Of a stretch of 64,000 nt of DNA, positions 16,014 through 24,245 are shown one piece after another (within the stretch, counting starts at the first letter, position 1; each line of letters starts with the position of its first letter). A program made the position numbers and the translations under genes. The notes under the pieces were generated by a model that made no database searches, was not told the DNA's origin, and saw only the letters and a list, made by a program, of their open reading frames with translations. The DNA comes from Chloroflexota bacterium. GTDB lineage: Bacteria; Chloroflexota; Ktedonobacteria; Ktedonobacterales; JADMIN01. The DNA is taken from NCBI GenBank assembly GCA_021323855.1, contig JAJPKE010000045.1:496001-560000 (forward strand), read 5' to 3'.

Positions 16014-17027
16014 TTAGAGCCGCTCCCCGATGAAGCTCGCCAGGTCCGAGACGCGGCAGGAATAGCCCCACTCGTTGTCATACCAGGCGATGACCTTGAC
16101 AAAGTTGTCGCCCAGCAGCATGGTAGATTGCCCATCCACAATCGAGGAGTGGGTATCGCCCCGGAAGTCTGTGGAGACCAGCGGCTCATCCGTAATGTCG
16201 AGGATGCCGTTCAGCGGTCCCTCGGCGGCGGCGCGGAAGGCATCGTTGATCGCCTGGACGCTGGCAGCGGGCTTGGTCAGTGTCGCCACGAAGTCCACCA
16301 CCGAGACGGTCGGCGTGGGGACGCGCAGCGAGAAGCCGTCAAACTTGCCCTTGAGTTCGGGAATCACTAGCGCCAGCGCGCGGGCGGCGCCGGTGGTCGT
16401 TGGGATGATGTTCTGTGCGGCGGCGCGGGCACGGCGCAGGTCTTTATGCACCACATCGAGGATGCGCTGGTCGTTGGTGTAGGAGTGAACGGTGGTCATC
16501 AGCCCCTTCTCGATGCCAAAGGTGTCGTAGATGACTTTGGCGGCGGGGGCGAGACAGTTGGTGGTGCAGGAGGCGTTGGAGATGATATGGTGCAGCGCCG
16601 GGTCGTACTTGTCCTGGTTGACGCCCAGCACGATGGTGATGTCTTCGCCTTTGGCCGGAGCGGAAATAATCACCTTCTTGACGGTATCGTGCAGGTGCGC
16701 GGCGGCTTTGGGGCCGTCGGTGAAGAGTCCGGTACTCTCGACCACCAGTTGCGCGCCGACCTCGCCCCAGGGAATCTGCGCCGGATCGCGCTGCGCAAAG
16801 ACTTTGATGCGCTTGCCATCAATCACCAGATCGTTGTCTATGACCTCCACCTTGCCTGGATAGCGGCCATAGGTGCTGTCATAGCGGAAGAGATGAGCGT
16901 TGGTTTCGGTGTCTGTAATGTCGTTGATGCCGACGACCTCGATGTCGTGCGGGTGACGGTCGAGCATCGCCTTGAGACTCTGGCGGCCAATGCGACCAAA
17001 TCCGTTGATACCGACGCGAATTGCCAT
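16014..17027 (-). CDS. gap: Type I glyceraldehyde-3-phosphate dehydrogenase
   Basis: A 337-residue NAD-dependent enzyme. It has the N-terminal Rossmann motif I-N-G-F-G-R-I-G, the catalytic Cys154 in S-N-A-S-C-T-T-N-C, and the N-D-I-T-D-T loop with no residue pattern favouring NADP. AGGAGG precedes the ATG by 11 nt. First gene of the gap-pgk-tpiA operon. Standard length and no anomalies. Confidence 0.97.
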   Translation of the reverse strand: MAIRVGINGFGRIGRQSLKAMLDRHPHDIEVVGINDITDTETNAHLFRYDSTYGRYPGKVEVIDNDLVIDGKRIKVFAQRDPAQIPWGEVGAQLVVESTGLFTDGPKAAAHLHDTVKKVIISAPAKGEDITIVLGVNQDKYDPALHHIISNASCTTNCLAPAAKVIYDTFGIEKGLMTTVHSYTNDQRILDVVHKDLRRARAAAQNIIPTTTGAARALALVIPELKGKFDGFSLRVPTPTVSVVDFVATLTKPAASVQAINDAFRAAAEGPLNGILDITDEPLVSTDFRGDTHSSIVDGQSTMLLGDNFVKVIAWYDNEWGYSCRVSDLASFIGERL

Positions 17028-17567
17028 AGAGCTAACAGCCTCCTGAAATGCAGTTGTGTTGGGAACGGATTCCCGTTGCGCAGCGGCGCCGTTGCCGCGC
17101 GCATAGTTGCTGTGTCTTGCTATGTTGCGCCGTCTCCGACGCCACCCCGCATTGTATCACGACGGCAGCAGAGAGCGGATTGGCACGCCTGATATGAGGT
17201 AGTATGACGTGCCTGGCTCATGTATTCGAGTTTGCCAGCATGCACGAGTCAGGCAGAGCGGAGCGCCGTGGAATCGAACACTGCTACTTGTAGATGTGGC
17301 TTGTAGATGCGAGACTCCATATCTCATTTCTCGGCCCCATTTTTATGAGGTAGTGTTCACGTATGGTTGTCCCAAACCCGTTTGGGGTCGGTGTTGCTAG
17401 GAATAAAGTACTGATCGAATTGCGACTTTTTTAGGCTATTGCGCTTTTCACACCCATGTGCGTATATATGTTCCAAACCCTGAATTTTTCAGGTGTTTTG
17501 CGTTAGGTCGTATGGTTCTAGCTCAACAGTAACAAGGCAGAAATGAGCGAAAACGGCATTGAAACAC
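17028..17567. other. Long gene-poor region between gap and the HU gene
   Basis: About 540 bases with no convincing gene. It contains a hairpin with 9-bp arms (GCCTGGCTC at 17211-17219 and GAGTCAGGC at 17246-17254), a compact stem CCCAAA/TTTGGG at 17371-17386, a CCTGAA/TTCAGG stem at 17479-17493 followed by TGTTTTG, and a short repeated ATGAGGTAGT at about 17194 and 17345. The composition from 17330 on is AT-richer than the flanks. It may hold regulatory RNA or only promoters; short reading frames here lack family resemblance and ribosome-binding sites. Confidence 0.4.
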
Positions 17568-17597
17568 TTGTTCTTGCTCGCATCTGCATGGTATACT
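17568..17597 (+). promoter_or_regulatory. Promoter for the HU gene
   Basis: TTGTTC (17568-17573), 18-bp spacer, TATACT (17592-17597), giving a leader of about 130 nt before the HU start that contains a CCAC/GTGG stem near 17691. Confidence 0.55.
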
Positions 17598-17732
17598 CGC
17601 GGCTAGCAAGTAGTTGCTTGTCGCGCCAGACGCGGCGTGAACCGGATTTCCGAGAAACGACCGTCGAGGCGCGCATAGGGGAGGCGATCACCCCACGAGT
17701 GGTGGTCGCGCAACCAGAGGAGGCTCTATCAC

Positions 17733-18077
17733 ATGCCAGTTGGACGACAAGATCTGATTAAGGCCGTGGCCGGCAAGGCCAACAAGAGCGTCAAAGAGAC
17801 CACTGAGTTCGTCAATGCGACGCTCGACACGATCCGCGAGACCCTGGAGAAGGGCGACACGGTGCGTCTCGTCGGCTTCGGTGTGTTCTCGGTCAAAGAC
17901 ACGGCGGCCAGCGTGCGTGTCAACCCGCAGACCCGCGAGAAGATCAACGTTCCTGCCCGCAAGCGCGTGAAGTTCAGCGCTGGCAAGGAACTCAACGACG
18001 CCGTTGCCAACATCAAAGCGGCTCCGGCGGCGAAAGCGGCCCCGGCGAAGGCTGCCCCGGCTAAAGGCAAGAAATAA
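17733..18077 (+). CDS. HU-family nucleoid protein with Ala/Lys/Pro-rich tail
   Basis: A 114-residue DNA-binding protein. Residues 1-93 are a standard HU/IHF fold (G-F-G-V-F at 49-53; R-V-N-P-Q-T at 62-67 is the beta-arm that enters the minor groove). The last about 20 residues repeat A-A-P-A-K, a basic tail reminiscent of histone H1-like tails on actinobacterial HupB. GAGGAGG stands before the ATG, and a strong terminator follows at 18098. A monocistronic gene with its own promoter. Confidence 0.95.
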   Translation: MPVGRQDLIKAVAGKANKSVKETTEFVNATLDTIRETLEKGDTVRLVGFGVFSVKDTAASVRVNPQTREKINVPARKRVKFSAGKELNDAVANIKAAPAAKAAPAKAAPAKGKK

Positions 18078-18097
18078 CTTCTTGCCCTATCTACGCA

Positions 18098-18139
18098 CCC
18101 CGAAGAAGTCAATTTTCTTCGGGGTGTCTTTGTTTCTTT
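18098..18139 (+). terminator. Intrinsic terminator of the HU gene
   Basis: Perfect 10-bp stem CCCCGAAGAA / TTCTTCGGGG (18098-18107 with 18115-18124), 7-base loop, then the T-rich tail TGTCTTTGTTTCTTT. Confidence 0.85.
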
Positions 18140-18152
18140 ACCTCACCCCTCG

Positions 18153-18182
18153 TTGACCCCGCACAGCGTCCCCTGCTATGCT
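18153..18182 (+). promoter_or_regulatory. Promoter for the amidohydrolase gene
   Basis: TTGACC (18153-18158), 18-bp spacer, TATGCT (18177-18182), 37 nt before the start at 18219. Confidence 0.6.
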
Positions 18183-18218
18183 ACCGGAGTATCGCAGCAT
18201 TTCCAGAGATGAGGATAG

Positions 18219-19559
18219 ATGGCAGACATGGCAGAGACAAAGCGAATCATCGCGGCTGAGCAGACATTGATCGAGGGCACGTTCGCGCCGGAGCTGGCGG
18301 TGGTAATGGAGCGCGGGCGCATCACGCGCGTCTGCCCGCTGGCGGAGCTTGCGCCGGATGAGCCGGTAGAGCGGTTCCCCCGGCGGCTGCTCGTGCCGGG
18401 GACGCTGAACGCGCACAACCACTCATTTCAATCCATGCTGCGCGGCGTGGCCGACGACTGCAACTTCTTCACCTGGCGCGACAAGGCGCTCTATGGCTAC
18501 ACCCCCTACATGGATGAGGAGGCAGTCTATCAGGGGGCGCGTTTCGCTTTTGCTGAGATGCTGCGCGCCGGCGTCACCACCGTCTGCGACTTCTTCTATA
18601 TTCACCGCGACGGCAATGCCAACGATCACGCCGTCATTCGCGCCGCGCAGGAGGTGGGCATCCGCATTGTGCTGGCGCGCACGATGTATGACTGGGAGGG
18701 CGCGCCAAAGGAGTATCAAGAATCCATCCCCGATGCGGTGGCGCGCACCCGCGAACTCTGGCAGGCGTATCGCGGACGCGACGACGTGCATGTCTGCCCC
18801 GCGCCACACTCGCCGCACGCCGCCAGCCCCGCGATGATTCAGGCAGGCTCGGAACTGGCCGAAGAGTTGGATACCCGCTTCCACATCCATGTCGCGGAGG
18901 GACGCTATGAACGCGACACGATACGCGCGCAGCATGGCAAGACGCCGATGCGCTGGCTAGAGTCGCTGGGGTTGGCGATGGAGCGGATGACGGCCATTCA
19001 CTGCGTCTGGCTGGAAGATGATGACATTCAGTTGATGGGCGCGCGGGATACGCGGCTGGTCTACAATCCCGCCAGCAACATGTTTCTGGGAGACGGCGTG
19101 ACACGCATCCCCGATATGCTGGCGGCTGGCATCAAGATCGGCCTGGGCAGCGACGGTGGCTGCTCCAACAATCGCGTCTCGGTCTTCGATGAGATGCGCA
19201 TGTGCGCGCTGCTGCAAAAGGTGACGCACCTCAGCTCAGAGACGGCGCCGTCGGCGGAGGTGGCCTTTGCAATGGGCACGGCTGGCAGCGCCGATACGCT
19301 GGGCTTGCCAGCCGGGCGCATCGGCGCCGACCACTACGCCGATTTCGTGCTGCTGGATATGGACGACCCCTCGATGCAGCCGCCGTTCAGCTATGAGAAA
19401 AACATTGTCTACAGCATGACGCCGCAGGCCATCCGCGACGTGATCGTCGGCGGCGCGACGGTCTACCGCGACGATCAACCGCTGCGCACCGGCTGGGACG
19501 ATATCCTCGGCGGGCTGCGCGCCGTCATGAAGAACTGGCCTGGCTATCCTTCGATTTGA
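18219..19559 (+). CDS. Amidohydrolase / metal-dependent deaminase (ATZ/TRZ or HutF-like)
   Basis: A 446-residue TIM-barrel amidohydrolase. Metal ligands are visible: H66-x-H68 (N-A-H-N-H-S), a His in H-I-H-V-A-E-G, a His in A-I-H-C-V, and Asp in G-L-G-S-D-G-G. The following F-Q-S-M-L-R-G and F-F-T-W-R-D-K stretches recall formiminoglutamate deiminase (HutF), whereas G-S-D-G-G-C-S-N-N recalls 8-oxoguanine deaminase and atrazine-type hydrolases. I would expect deamination or dechlorination-type hydrolysis of a ring or imine substrate, but the substrate is undecided. GAGG is 4 nt from the ATG. The end overlaps the convergent gene by 16 bases. Confidence 0.88.
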   Translation: MADMAETKRIIAAEQTLIEGTFAPELAVVMERGRITRVCPLAELAPDEPVERFPRRLLVPGTLNAHNHSFQSMLRGVADDCNFFTWRDKALYGYTPYMDEEAVYQGARFAFAEMLRAGVTTVCDFFYIHRDGNANDHAVIRAAQEVGIRIVLARTMYDWEGAPKEYQESIPDAVARTRELWQAYRGRDDVHVCPAPHSPHAASPAMIQAGSELAEELDTRFHIHVAEGRYERDTIRAQHGKTPMRWLESLGLAMERMTAIHCVWLEDDDIQLMGARDTRLVYNPASNMFLGDGVTRIPDMLAAGIKIGLGSDGGCSNNRVSVFDEMRMCALLQKVTHLSSETAPSAEVAFAMGTAGSADTLGLPAGRIGADHYADFVLLDMDDPSMQPPFSYEKNIVYSMTPQAIRDVIVGGATVYRDDQPLRTGWDDILGGLRAVMKNWPGYPSI

Positions 19560-20119
19560 CGCAGCAGCGCCTCGGTGTCGAAGAAGTGGGATTCGCGGAC
19601 AATCTTGCCGTTGCGCCGGCTGACGATGGTGACGCCGTTAATGGTGTAGCGTTTGCCGTTGCCGCCGATGCCCAGGAACGGCGCGGCATGCGTGCCGCTT
19701 GCAACCCACTCGACCACCAGTTGGTCGCCCTGGACGACGCGATTGGTGATGGTCAGCGAGCGGTCCGGCACGCTGGCGACTTCAGCGGCGTAGCGGCGGG
19801 CGATGGCGTCTTTGCCGACGAATGGCTGGGCGAAGAGCGGGTCCTCAACGATGGCATCATCGGCATAATCTGACATCATGTTGTTGGTGTTGCCGGCGGT
19901 CTGTTTGGCGATATGCTGATCGTGCAACTGGAAGTGCATCCGTTCCTCGCGCGGCGCAGCATGATGCGGCTGGCTATGCGCCACGATCAGCGCGGCGGCT
20001 GCCCCGGTAATGCCCAGCGCCGCCAGCCCTTCCAGCAGATGCCGGCGCGAGATGTGCCCCGCGCGCAGTTCATCGAGCAGTTCATGAATCGTCTTTGAGG
20101 TCTCGCCATTCGTTCCCAT
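19544..20119 (-). CDS. Tat-exported SnoaL/NTF2-like protein
   Basis: A 191-residue protein. Residues about 20-52 look like a Tat signal: S-R-R-H-L-L then a hydrophobic Gly/Ala/Leu segment ending near H-S-Q-P-H-H-A. The rest is an NTF2/SnoaL-like cone fold (M-S-D-Y-A-D-D-A-I-V-E-D-P, then V-V-E-W-V-A-S-G-T-H). SnoaL-like proteins are small-molecule isomerases, hydrolases or simple binding proteins. I chose ATG 20119 (GGGG 4 nt upstream) over a start at 20185. The 3' end overlaps the amidohydrolase gene by 16 bases, convergently. Confidence 0.75.
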   Translation of the reverse strand: MGTNGETSKTIHELLDELRAGHISRRHLLEGLAALGITGAAAALIVAHSQPHHAAPREERMHFQLHDQHIAKQTAGNTNNMMSDYADDAIVEDPLFAQPFVGKDAIARRYAAEVASVPDRSLTITNRVVQGDQLVVEWVASGTHAAPFLGIGGNGKRYTINGVTIVSRRNGKIVRESHFFDTEALLRQIEG

Positions 20120-20312
20120 TGTTCCCCACCGCCTTCTCTCTGCGTCACGCGCAGCCGAGACGTGATACAAACGTACAATATACAAGAGATTAGATTCAAC
20201 CGGCTTGCATCAACGTCGCTGTCTATTGTCGCAGATTGCTCCATTGCATTTCCAGGTAGTATCTCACAGGTAGTTGTTTACTCAGCGCGGCCCGTTGTTG
20301 CCGTTGTTGCGC

Positions 20313-21773
20313 TCAGAAGAGCGGCAGATAGCGTTGTATCTCCCACGGATGCACCTGCCGGCGATACTCGTTCCATTCCAGCGTCTTCGCCTCCAAGAAC
20401 CACGCTGCGACCTGTTGGCCCAACGCATCCAGCACCAGCTCGTCGCCGGTGAGCGCGGCCAGCGCCTCGCCCAGCGTCGCCGGCAAGAGTGCGATGCCCC
20501 GGCGCAGCCGCGCCTGCTCATCCAGCGTGTAGAGTCCCTCCTCGACGGGCGCAGCCAGCGGCAGGTCGCGGGTGATGCCGTCCAATCCGGCGCGCAGCAT
20601 CACGGCGAACGCCAGATACGGATTGCAGCTTGGGTCGAGCGAGCGCAATTCCACGCGCGTGCCGGTGGTCGTCCCTGGCGCGGCTTTCGGCACGCGCACC
20701 AGCGCCTCGCGGTTGACACGCCCCCAGCTAATCATCACCGGCGCCTCGAAGCCAGGGACGAGCCGCTTATAGGAATTGATCAGCGGCCCAAGAATCGCGC
20801 TCATCCCCGGCGCATGCGCCAACAGACCCGCTACGAACTGCCGCCCGGTGCGCGAAAGACCATACTGCGTATCGCTGGTGTCGGCAAAGGCATCGCTGCT
20901 ATCGTCGCGGCGCAACAACCGCTGGTGCGTGTGCATGCCGGAGCCGTTGATGCCGTAGAACGGCTTGGGCAGGAAGGTCGCCAGCAGACCGTGCCGCTGG
21001 GCAATCGCCTTGATGGCGTAGCGCGCCGTCACCACCGCATCGGCAATCTCCAGCGCCCCTGCTGGCACGAAGTCTATCTCATGCTGTCCGGCGGCCACCT
21101 CGTGGTGGCTGGCCTCGATGCGAATGCCCAGCGCCGCCAGTTCGGAGACGATTTCGCGGCGCACATCGGCGGCGAGATCAGTGGAAAGGTCGAAATAGCC
21201 GCCACGGTCATGCGGCAGTGGCTCGGTGGCCGCCCCCTCGCCTTCGCGCAGCAGGAAGAACTCCAGCTCTGGCGCGACTTCATAGCGATAGCCCAGCGCC
21301 TCCGCACGCGCCAGGGCATCCACGAGAATCGCGCGTGGATCGCCCTGAAAGCGTTCGCCGGTTGGCATCAGCACGTCGCAGATGATGCGCGCAACACGCT
21401 CCTCATCGCCAGTATTCTGCCAGTTGCCCGGCGTGGTGGCGGTGGTGCGCCAGGGCACCTCCGCATAGGTGGCGGGGTCTGGCCGCAGGTACATATCCGT
21501 CTCCGCGACGCGCGCAAAGCCCTCAATGGCGCTGCCGTCGAACCACTTGCCATGCGCCAGCGTATCTTCGAGCTGGTCGGCGGGAATGGTGACGCATTTC
21601 GCCATGCCCACGACATCGGTGAATTCGAGGTTGATGAAGCGCACGTTACGCACCTGCACATGTTCGAGCAGTTGCGCAGCCGCTTCCGGCTGCTTGACGC
21701 CCGTCGGGCTGGCTGCGTCGCCTGACATGCGGGAATGGGATAGGTGAGATGAATCGTCGTGGCGCTGGCCCAT
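20313..21773 (-). CDS. glnA: Glutamine synthetase (type I-like)
   Basis: A 486-residue ATP-dependent ligase making glutamine from glutamate and ammonia. Beta-grasp N-terminal domain (F-I-N-L-E-F-T-D-V-V-G), then the catalytic part: P-E-L-E-F-F metal-binding strand, H-E-V-A-A-G-Q-H-E-I-D-F, N-G-S-G-M-H-T-H-Q, and the R-V-E-L-R-S-L-D-P-S C-terminal loop. I see no Bacillus-type N-D-R-P adenylylation Tyr loop. The start is uncertain: ATG 21773 has a weak AGG upstream; ATG 21728 gives a more family-like N-terminus (471 residues) but no ribosome-binding site. It could be a GS-like gamma-glutamyl ligase, though most of the core looks like true GS. Confidence 0.9.
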   Translation of the reverse strand: MGQRHDDSSHLSHSRMSGDAASPTGVKQPEAAAQLLEHVQVRNVRFINLEFTDVVGMAKCVTIPADQLEDTLAHGKWFDGSAIEGFARVAETDMYLRPDPATYAEVPWRTTATTPGNWQNTGDEERVARIICDVLMPTGERFQGDPRAILVDALARAEALGYRYEVAPELEFFLLREGEGAATEPLPHDRGGYFDLSTDLAADVRREIVSELAALGIRIEASHHEVAAGQHEIDFVPAGALEIADAVVTARYAIKAIAQRHGLLATFLPKPFYGINGSGMHTHQRLLRRDDSSDAFADTSDTQYGLSRTGRQFVAGLLAHAPGMSAILGPLINSYKRLVPGFEAPVMISWGRVNREALVRVPKAAPGTTTGTRVELRSLDPSCNPYLAFAVMLRAGLDGITRDLPLAAPVEEGLYTLDEQARLRRGIALLPATLGEALAALTGDELVLDALGQQVAAWFLEAKTLEWNEYRRQVHPWEIQRYLPLF

Positions 21774-21794
21774 CGGTGTACCTGCTTTTCTTGG

Positions 21795-21842
21795 TCCTCA
21801 CCCTCCCCTCTCCCGCGCACGGGGAGGGGTTGGGGGTGGGGG
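21795..21842. repeat. Dispersed palindromic repeat, CCCCTCTCCC family, copy 3
   Basis: CCTCACCCTCCCCTCTCCC, a CGCGCA loop, then GGGGAGGGG and TTGGGGGTGGGGG, between glnA and the thioesterase gene. Confidence 0.65.
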
Positions 21843-21854
21843 CTGCACGTATTG

Positions 21855-22355
21855 CTATTGCTGGCGACGGCGGGCGCGGCGTTCCTCGGCGGCCTGCCAG
21901 CGGTCACGCTCCTCCTGCGTTTCCAGGATCAGCGGCGGCACCGGCGTGGGACGGCCCAGATCATCAATCGCCACGTAGATCAGATAGCTTGTGCCCGCGT
22001 GGCGTCTGACGCCGGTGCGCATATCTTCGGCCTCGATGCGCGCCTCCACCTCCATCGAGGTGCGGCCAACATAGGTGAGGCAGGCGGTGATGGTCAGCAG
22101 ATCACCGATGTAGACCGGCTGCTTGAAGATCATGGAGTCCATCGCCACCGTCACACAGCGGCAACGCGAATGGCGGATGGCGACCGCGCCGCCCGCCTCA
22201 TCCACCAGCCGCAAGATCGCGCCGCCGTGGACGTTGCCCCAGACGTCCGCGTCCGGCGGTTGCATCGAGCGCGCCATCACAATCTGCGATTCACGCACCG
22301 TCTTGCCGTTTGGCGGCGTGGCATCATCCGTCTGTGTTTCCGTCTCGTGTGCCAT
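21855..22355 (-). CDS. Acyl-CoA thioesterase, hotdog fold
   Basis: A 166-residue single-hotdog thioesterase of the YciA/BFIT-type. It shows the family helix V-H-G-G-A-I-L-R-L-V-D-E (catalytic Asp/Glu region) and the following V-T-V-A-M-D-S-M-I-F-K-Q-P-V strand. It hydrolyses acyl-CoA thioesters in the cytoplasm; chain preference cannot be read. It ends in an Arg/Gln-rich helix. It is co-directional with glnA, 82 bases upstream, with a repeat between. Confidence 0.88.
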   Translation of the reverse strand: MAHETETQTDDATPPNGKTVRESQIVMARSMQPPDADVWGNVHGGAILRLVDEAGGAVAIRHSRCRCVTVAMDSMIFKQPVYIGDLLTITACLTYVGRTSMEVEARIEAEDMRTGVRRHAGTSYLIYVAIDDLGRPTPVPPLILETQEERDRWQAAEERRARRRQQ

Positions 22356-22408
22356 CGTTCTCTCAATCTATCTCATAGATGCTTTGTTTGCCGATGCTCG
22401 CTGCATGC

Positions 22409-22972
22409 TCATCTGCTGGCGCTCTGTACGACATGCTCGGCAAAATCTGGACGCCAGGGACCGCAGCCGGCGATGAATGGCTGCATCAGCGCGCGTTCCG
22501 CCTGGATGGTATGGTTGAGGTCATGTGCGGCCCATTCGTGCAGCATCTCGCGCAGGGTGACGAGGCCGTGGTAGCTGTGCTTCGCCGTGCGGTCCAGGTC
22601 TGCCTCGGTGACGCGCGCCAGCAGCACCAGGTTCTCCTCGCGGGCGCTGGCGAATGCGGCGGCAAGCTGTGCGGGCGTTTCCTGCGCCTGCCCTGTCTGA
22701 TCTTCGTCTGGATCGAAGGCGGCGATATCCTGCCCCGCCAGGAACGCGCGGATGCGCACCGGGAAAACATAGCGTTCGGTTTCGAGCAGATGGCGCAGGC
22801 AATCCACCGCCGACCACTCGCCGGGCGCAGGTATCCGCGTCAGCAGTTCGTGCGGCAATGTCTCGGTGAGACGCTGCCAGCGTGCGCCGGTGGTGGTAAG
22901 TAATGCCCGCATCCAGGGCAGGAGGTTCGCGCCCGCGCCTGTCGTTGTCATCTCATCATGCTCGTTCTGCAT
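22409..22972 (-). CDS. DinB family protein
   Basis: A 187-residue four-helix-bundle protein of the DinB/YfiT superfamily. Three putative metal ligands are in place: the His in V-D-C-L-R-H-L-L-E-T-E and the pair H-D-L-N-H. Members are metal-dependent thiol transferases (bacillithiol or mycothiol type) or uncharacterised stress proteins. AAAGG precedes the ATG by 7 nt. Substrate unknown. Confidence 0.85.
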   Translation of the reverse strand: MQNEHDEMTTTGAGANLLPWMRALLTTTGARWQRLTETLPHELLTRIPAPGEWSAVDCLRHLLETERYVFPVRIRAFLAGQDIAAFDPDEDQTGQAQETPAQLAAAFASAREENLVLLARVTEADLDRTAKHSYHGLVTLREMLHEWAAHDLNHTIQAERALMQPFIAGCGPWRPDFAEHVVQSASR

Positions 22973-23188
22973 ATCGTCGCCTTTCTTTACGTTTGGAAAT
23001 ACTTTTGTTGCTCGTGATTTCCCTGCTCATTGTACACGCTACGCATGATAGAATAGCGCAGAGCAGGCGCGGCAGTGAACTGCCCATGCAGACGGTATCG
23101 CGACAGTAAACTGCCGGCGCACACACGATGCGGCCTGAAGGCCAGCGATAGCAAGTGTGGCACGAATGTGGCGATAGGAGCGCAGATC

Positions 23189-24202
23189 ATGCAGCAATCA
23201 CCAGATGAGGAGCCGCAGAACCAGGCACCTGACACGCGCGATGAGACACTGGCGCACTGCAAACACCTGATCGCCACCGGGCAGGCGGAGGCGGCGCTGC
23301 CTCCGCTGCAACAGCTCACAGAGCAGGCGCCACAACTGGCCGAGGGGTGGTTTCTGCTGGGACTGGCCTACCGCGAGCTACACCGCTACGAGGATGCCCT
23401 TGCCGCCTTCGAGCGCACGCTGGCACGCGAACCGAAACATGCCTGGGCGCTGGCGAGTAAGAGCTATGTGTTGGCGAATATGCAGCGTTATGCGGAGGAC
23501 AGTCGGGTATCACGGCAGATAAAGGCACTTCCTTTAGATACTTTCCAAAGAGGATTGAAACAGGTGGAGCAAATGTTGGCGATCAATGCAAACTATCAAT
23601 ATGGTTGGTATAGCAAAGGTTCTTTACTGCTGTATCAAAATCTGTTTGCAAAAGCGCTCAAGGCTTTTGAGCAGGCGCTAACGCTCAATCCTTCTGACCC
23701 TTCTGCCTGGAATGACAAGGGTGGCGCGTTGTCTCGTTTGGGGCGATATGAGGAGGCGCTAGACGCCTATAATCATAGCCTTGCCATTATTCCTTCTCAT
23801 GCTATCGCTTGGAGCAATACAGGTACCGTCTTATCGAAGATGAAGCGATACGGAGAGGCGTTGCATGCGTATGAGCAAGCGCTAACGCTCAATCCGGCGT
23901 TCACCATAAGTTGGACCAATAAAGGCTGGGCACACTATCGTATAGCGCAGTATAGCGATGCGTTGGTGGCTTTTGATCGGGCGCTCGTGTTTGACCCAGC
24001 ATACGCTAATGCCTGGAATGGCAAAGGCTGGTCGCATTTCCATATGAAGCAATATCAAATGGCTCTCGATGCCTTCGATCATGCCCTTTTCTTTGACCCG
24101 ACTGATACCGACATAATGGAGGGTCGAACCAAGACACTTGCCGCATTGACACTAAGAACTATTGGGCGACGATTAACACCATTTCTACGACGCGAGAAGT
24201 AA
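23189..24202 (+). CDS. TPR repeat protein
   Basis: A 337-residue soluble protein of at least seven to eight 34-residue tetratricopeptide repeats (A-L-x-x-F/Y-x-x-A-L pattern, for example A-L-K-A-F-E-Q-A-L-T-L-N-P), a protein-interaction scaffold. ATG 23189 has AGGAG 8 nt upstream, whereas an earlier in-frame start at 23075 encodes a Cys-rich tail unlike the family. The first about 330 bases are GC-rich like the neighbours, but from about 23490 on the codon use shifts to A/T-ending codons, as if the C-terminal repeats had another origin. It lies 43 bases before the nucleotidyltransferase and may be co-transcribed. Confidence 0.85.
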   Translation: MQQSPDEEPQNQAPDTRDETLAHCKHLIATGQAEAALPPLQQLTEQAPQLAEGWFLLGLAYRELHRYEDALAAFERTLAREPKHAWALASKSYVLANMQRYAEDSRVSRQIKALPLDTFQRGLKQVEQMLAINANYQYGWYSKGSLLLYQNLFAKALKAFEQALTLNPSDPSAWNDKGGALSRLGRYEEALDAYNHSLAIIPSHAIAWSNTGTVLSKMKRYGEALHAYEQALTLNPAFTISWTNKGWAHYRIAQYSDALVAFDRALVFDPAYANAWNGKGWSHFHMKQYQMALDAFDHALFFDPTDTDIMEGRTKTLAALTLRTIGRRLTPFLRREK

Positions 24203-24245
24203 AGGCATGCGCGGGCCTGATGCAAAACAGGTGAAGGGGTCCTAT

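Noticed and set aside
17209..17761. Two short plus-strand frames before HU (63 and 72 residues)
   Set aside because: No ribosome-binding site or family resemblance; the second overlaps the HU promoter and start.
20274..21725. 483-residue plus-strand frame
   Set aside because: Runs antisense through glutamine synthetase; Arg/His/Gln-rich, typical of GC-rich shadow frames.
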